A DNA stretch of 5,849 nt from Bacillota bacterium (lineage in GTDB: Bacteria; Bacillota; Dethiobacteria; DTU022): NCBI GenBank assembly GCA_012510625.1, contig JAAZHP010000125.1, forward strand, positions 1 through 5,849, in the 5' to 3' direction. Positions 5,671 to 5,849 of this stretch are shown piece after piece. Below the pieces are notes generated by a model that was not told the origin of the DNA, made no database searches, and worked only from the letters and a program-made list of their open reading frames with translations. The translations under genes and the position numbers were made by a program. How positions within the stretch are numbered: the first letter of the stretch is position 1; every line of letters starts with the position of its first letter.

Positions 5671-5700
5671 GTCATCCTAAGCGAAGCGAAGGATCTCGTC
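5671..5700. repeat. Dispersed GCGAAGCGAAGGAT-type intergenic repeat
   Basis: The segment contains GTCATCCTAAGC followed by GAAGCGAAGGATCTC. It closely matches an intergenic repeat that I recall from many bacterial genomes (consensus core CCTGAGCGAAGCGAAGG; here one G is A). ATCCT (5674-5678) and AGGAT (5690-5694) form a short inverted repeat around an 11-nt loop that contains GCGAAGCGA. It lies between rdgB and the tRNA promoter. A wider copy number cannot be judged from this window. Confidence 0.6.
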
Positions 5701-5729
5701 TTTAAAGCTCTCTGCTTTTGGTGTATAAT
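5701..5729 (+). promoter_or_regulatory. Promoter for tRNA-Pro
   Basis: A perfect -10 TATAAT (5724-5729) lies 17 bp after TTTAAA (5701-5706, four of six -35 bases). It predicts a start near 5736, about 37 nt before the mature tRNA. The -35 box begins right at the end of the dispersed repeat. Confidence 0.6.
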
Positions 5730-5772
5730 ATCATTCAGGGTAAGGTTTCTTCAGGCTCACCTTTTGTCATGC

Positions 5773-5849
<77 letters not shown>

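Overview
The window carries six complete protein genes on the + strand and a proline tRNA that ends exactly at the right edge. It looks like a chromosome segment of an endospore-forming, moderately high-GC Firmicute, most likely a Clostridia/Peptococcaceae-like organism. The grounds are a GerM-type sporulation/germination lipoprotein, strong purine-rich Shine-Dalgarno sequences, a TTG start, a sigma-A promoter of the TTGACA-17-TAAAAT type, and the gene order. In Bacillus subtilis the order is racE - ysmB - gerM - rph - ysnA - ysnB. Here murI (racE), gerM, rph and rdgB (ysnA) keep that order, ysmB is missing, and an mreB-like gene sits between gerM and rph.

Layout. 1-142 is a leader with a very good sigma-A promoter. 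143-670 encodes a UPF0316 (DUF5698/DUF2179) membrane protein, followed 20 bp later by murI (691-1500), so these two are probably co-transcribed. After a 117-bp gap comes gerM (1618-2643), a lipoprotein with two GerMN domains. 2644-3109 is a 466-bp stretch without an intact + strand gene. Its left two thirds hold what looks like the decayed C-terminal part of a minus-strand polytopic membrane-protein gene, with one apparent frameshift. Its right third is AT-rich and should contain the upstream signals of the mreB-like gene (3110-4147). A 109-bp gap holds an extended -10 promoter and a perfect 7+7 inverted repeat ahead of rph (4257-5030), which overlaps rdgB (5024-5644). 5645-5772 holds a GCGAAGCGAAGGAT-type dispersed repeat and a promoter for tRNA-Pro(TGG) at 5773-5849.

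How the genes fit together. murI supplies D-glutamate for peptidoglycan, the MreB homologue belongs to the family that directs lateral wall synthesis, and GerM is linked to the spore envelope and germination, so the centre has a cell-wall/sporulation theme. rph and rdgB are housekeeping: tRNA 3'-end trimming and removal of non-canonical purine nucleotides.

The most unusual item is the MreB-like protein. Its second phosphate-binding motif reads N-C-G-G-G-V-T instead of the canonical D-I-G-G-G-T-T, its C-terminal G-G-G is G-G-N, and it has a very basic N-terminal tail. It may be a paralogue with altered nucleotide handling. I see no CRISPR array, insertion sequence or defence system. Part 2 also reports a perfect 28-bp palindrome inside murI.
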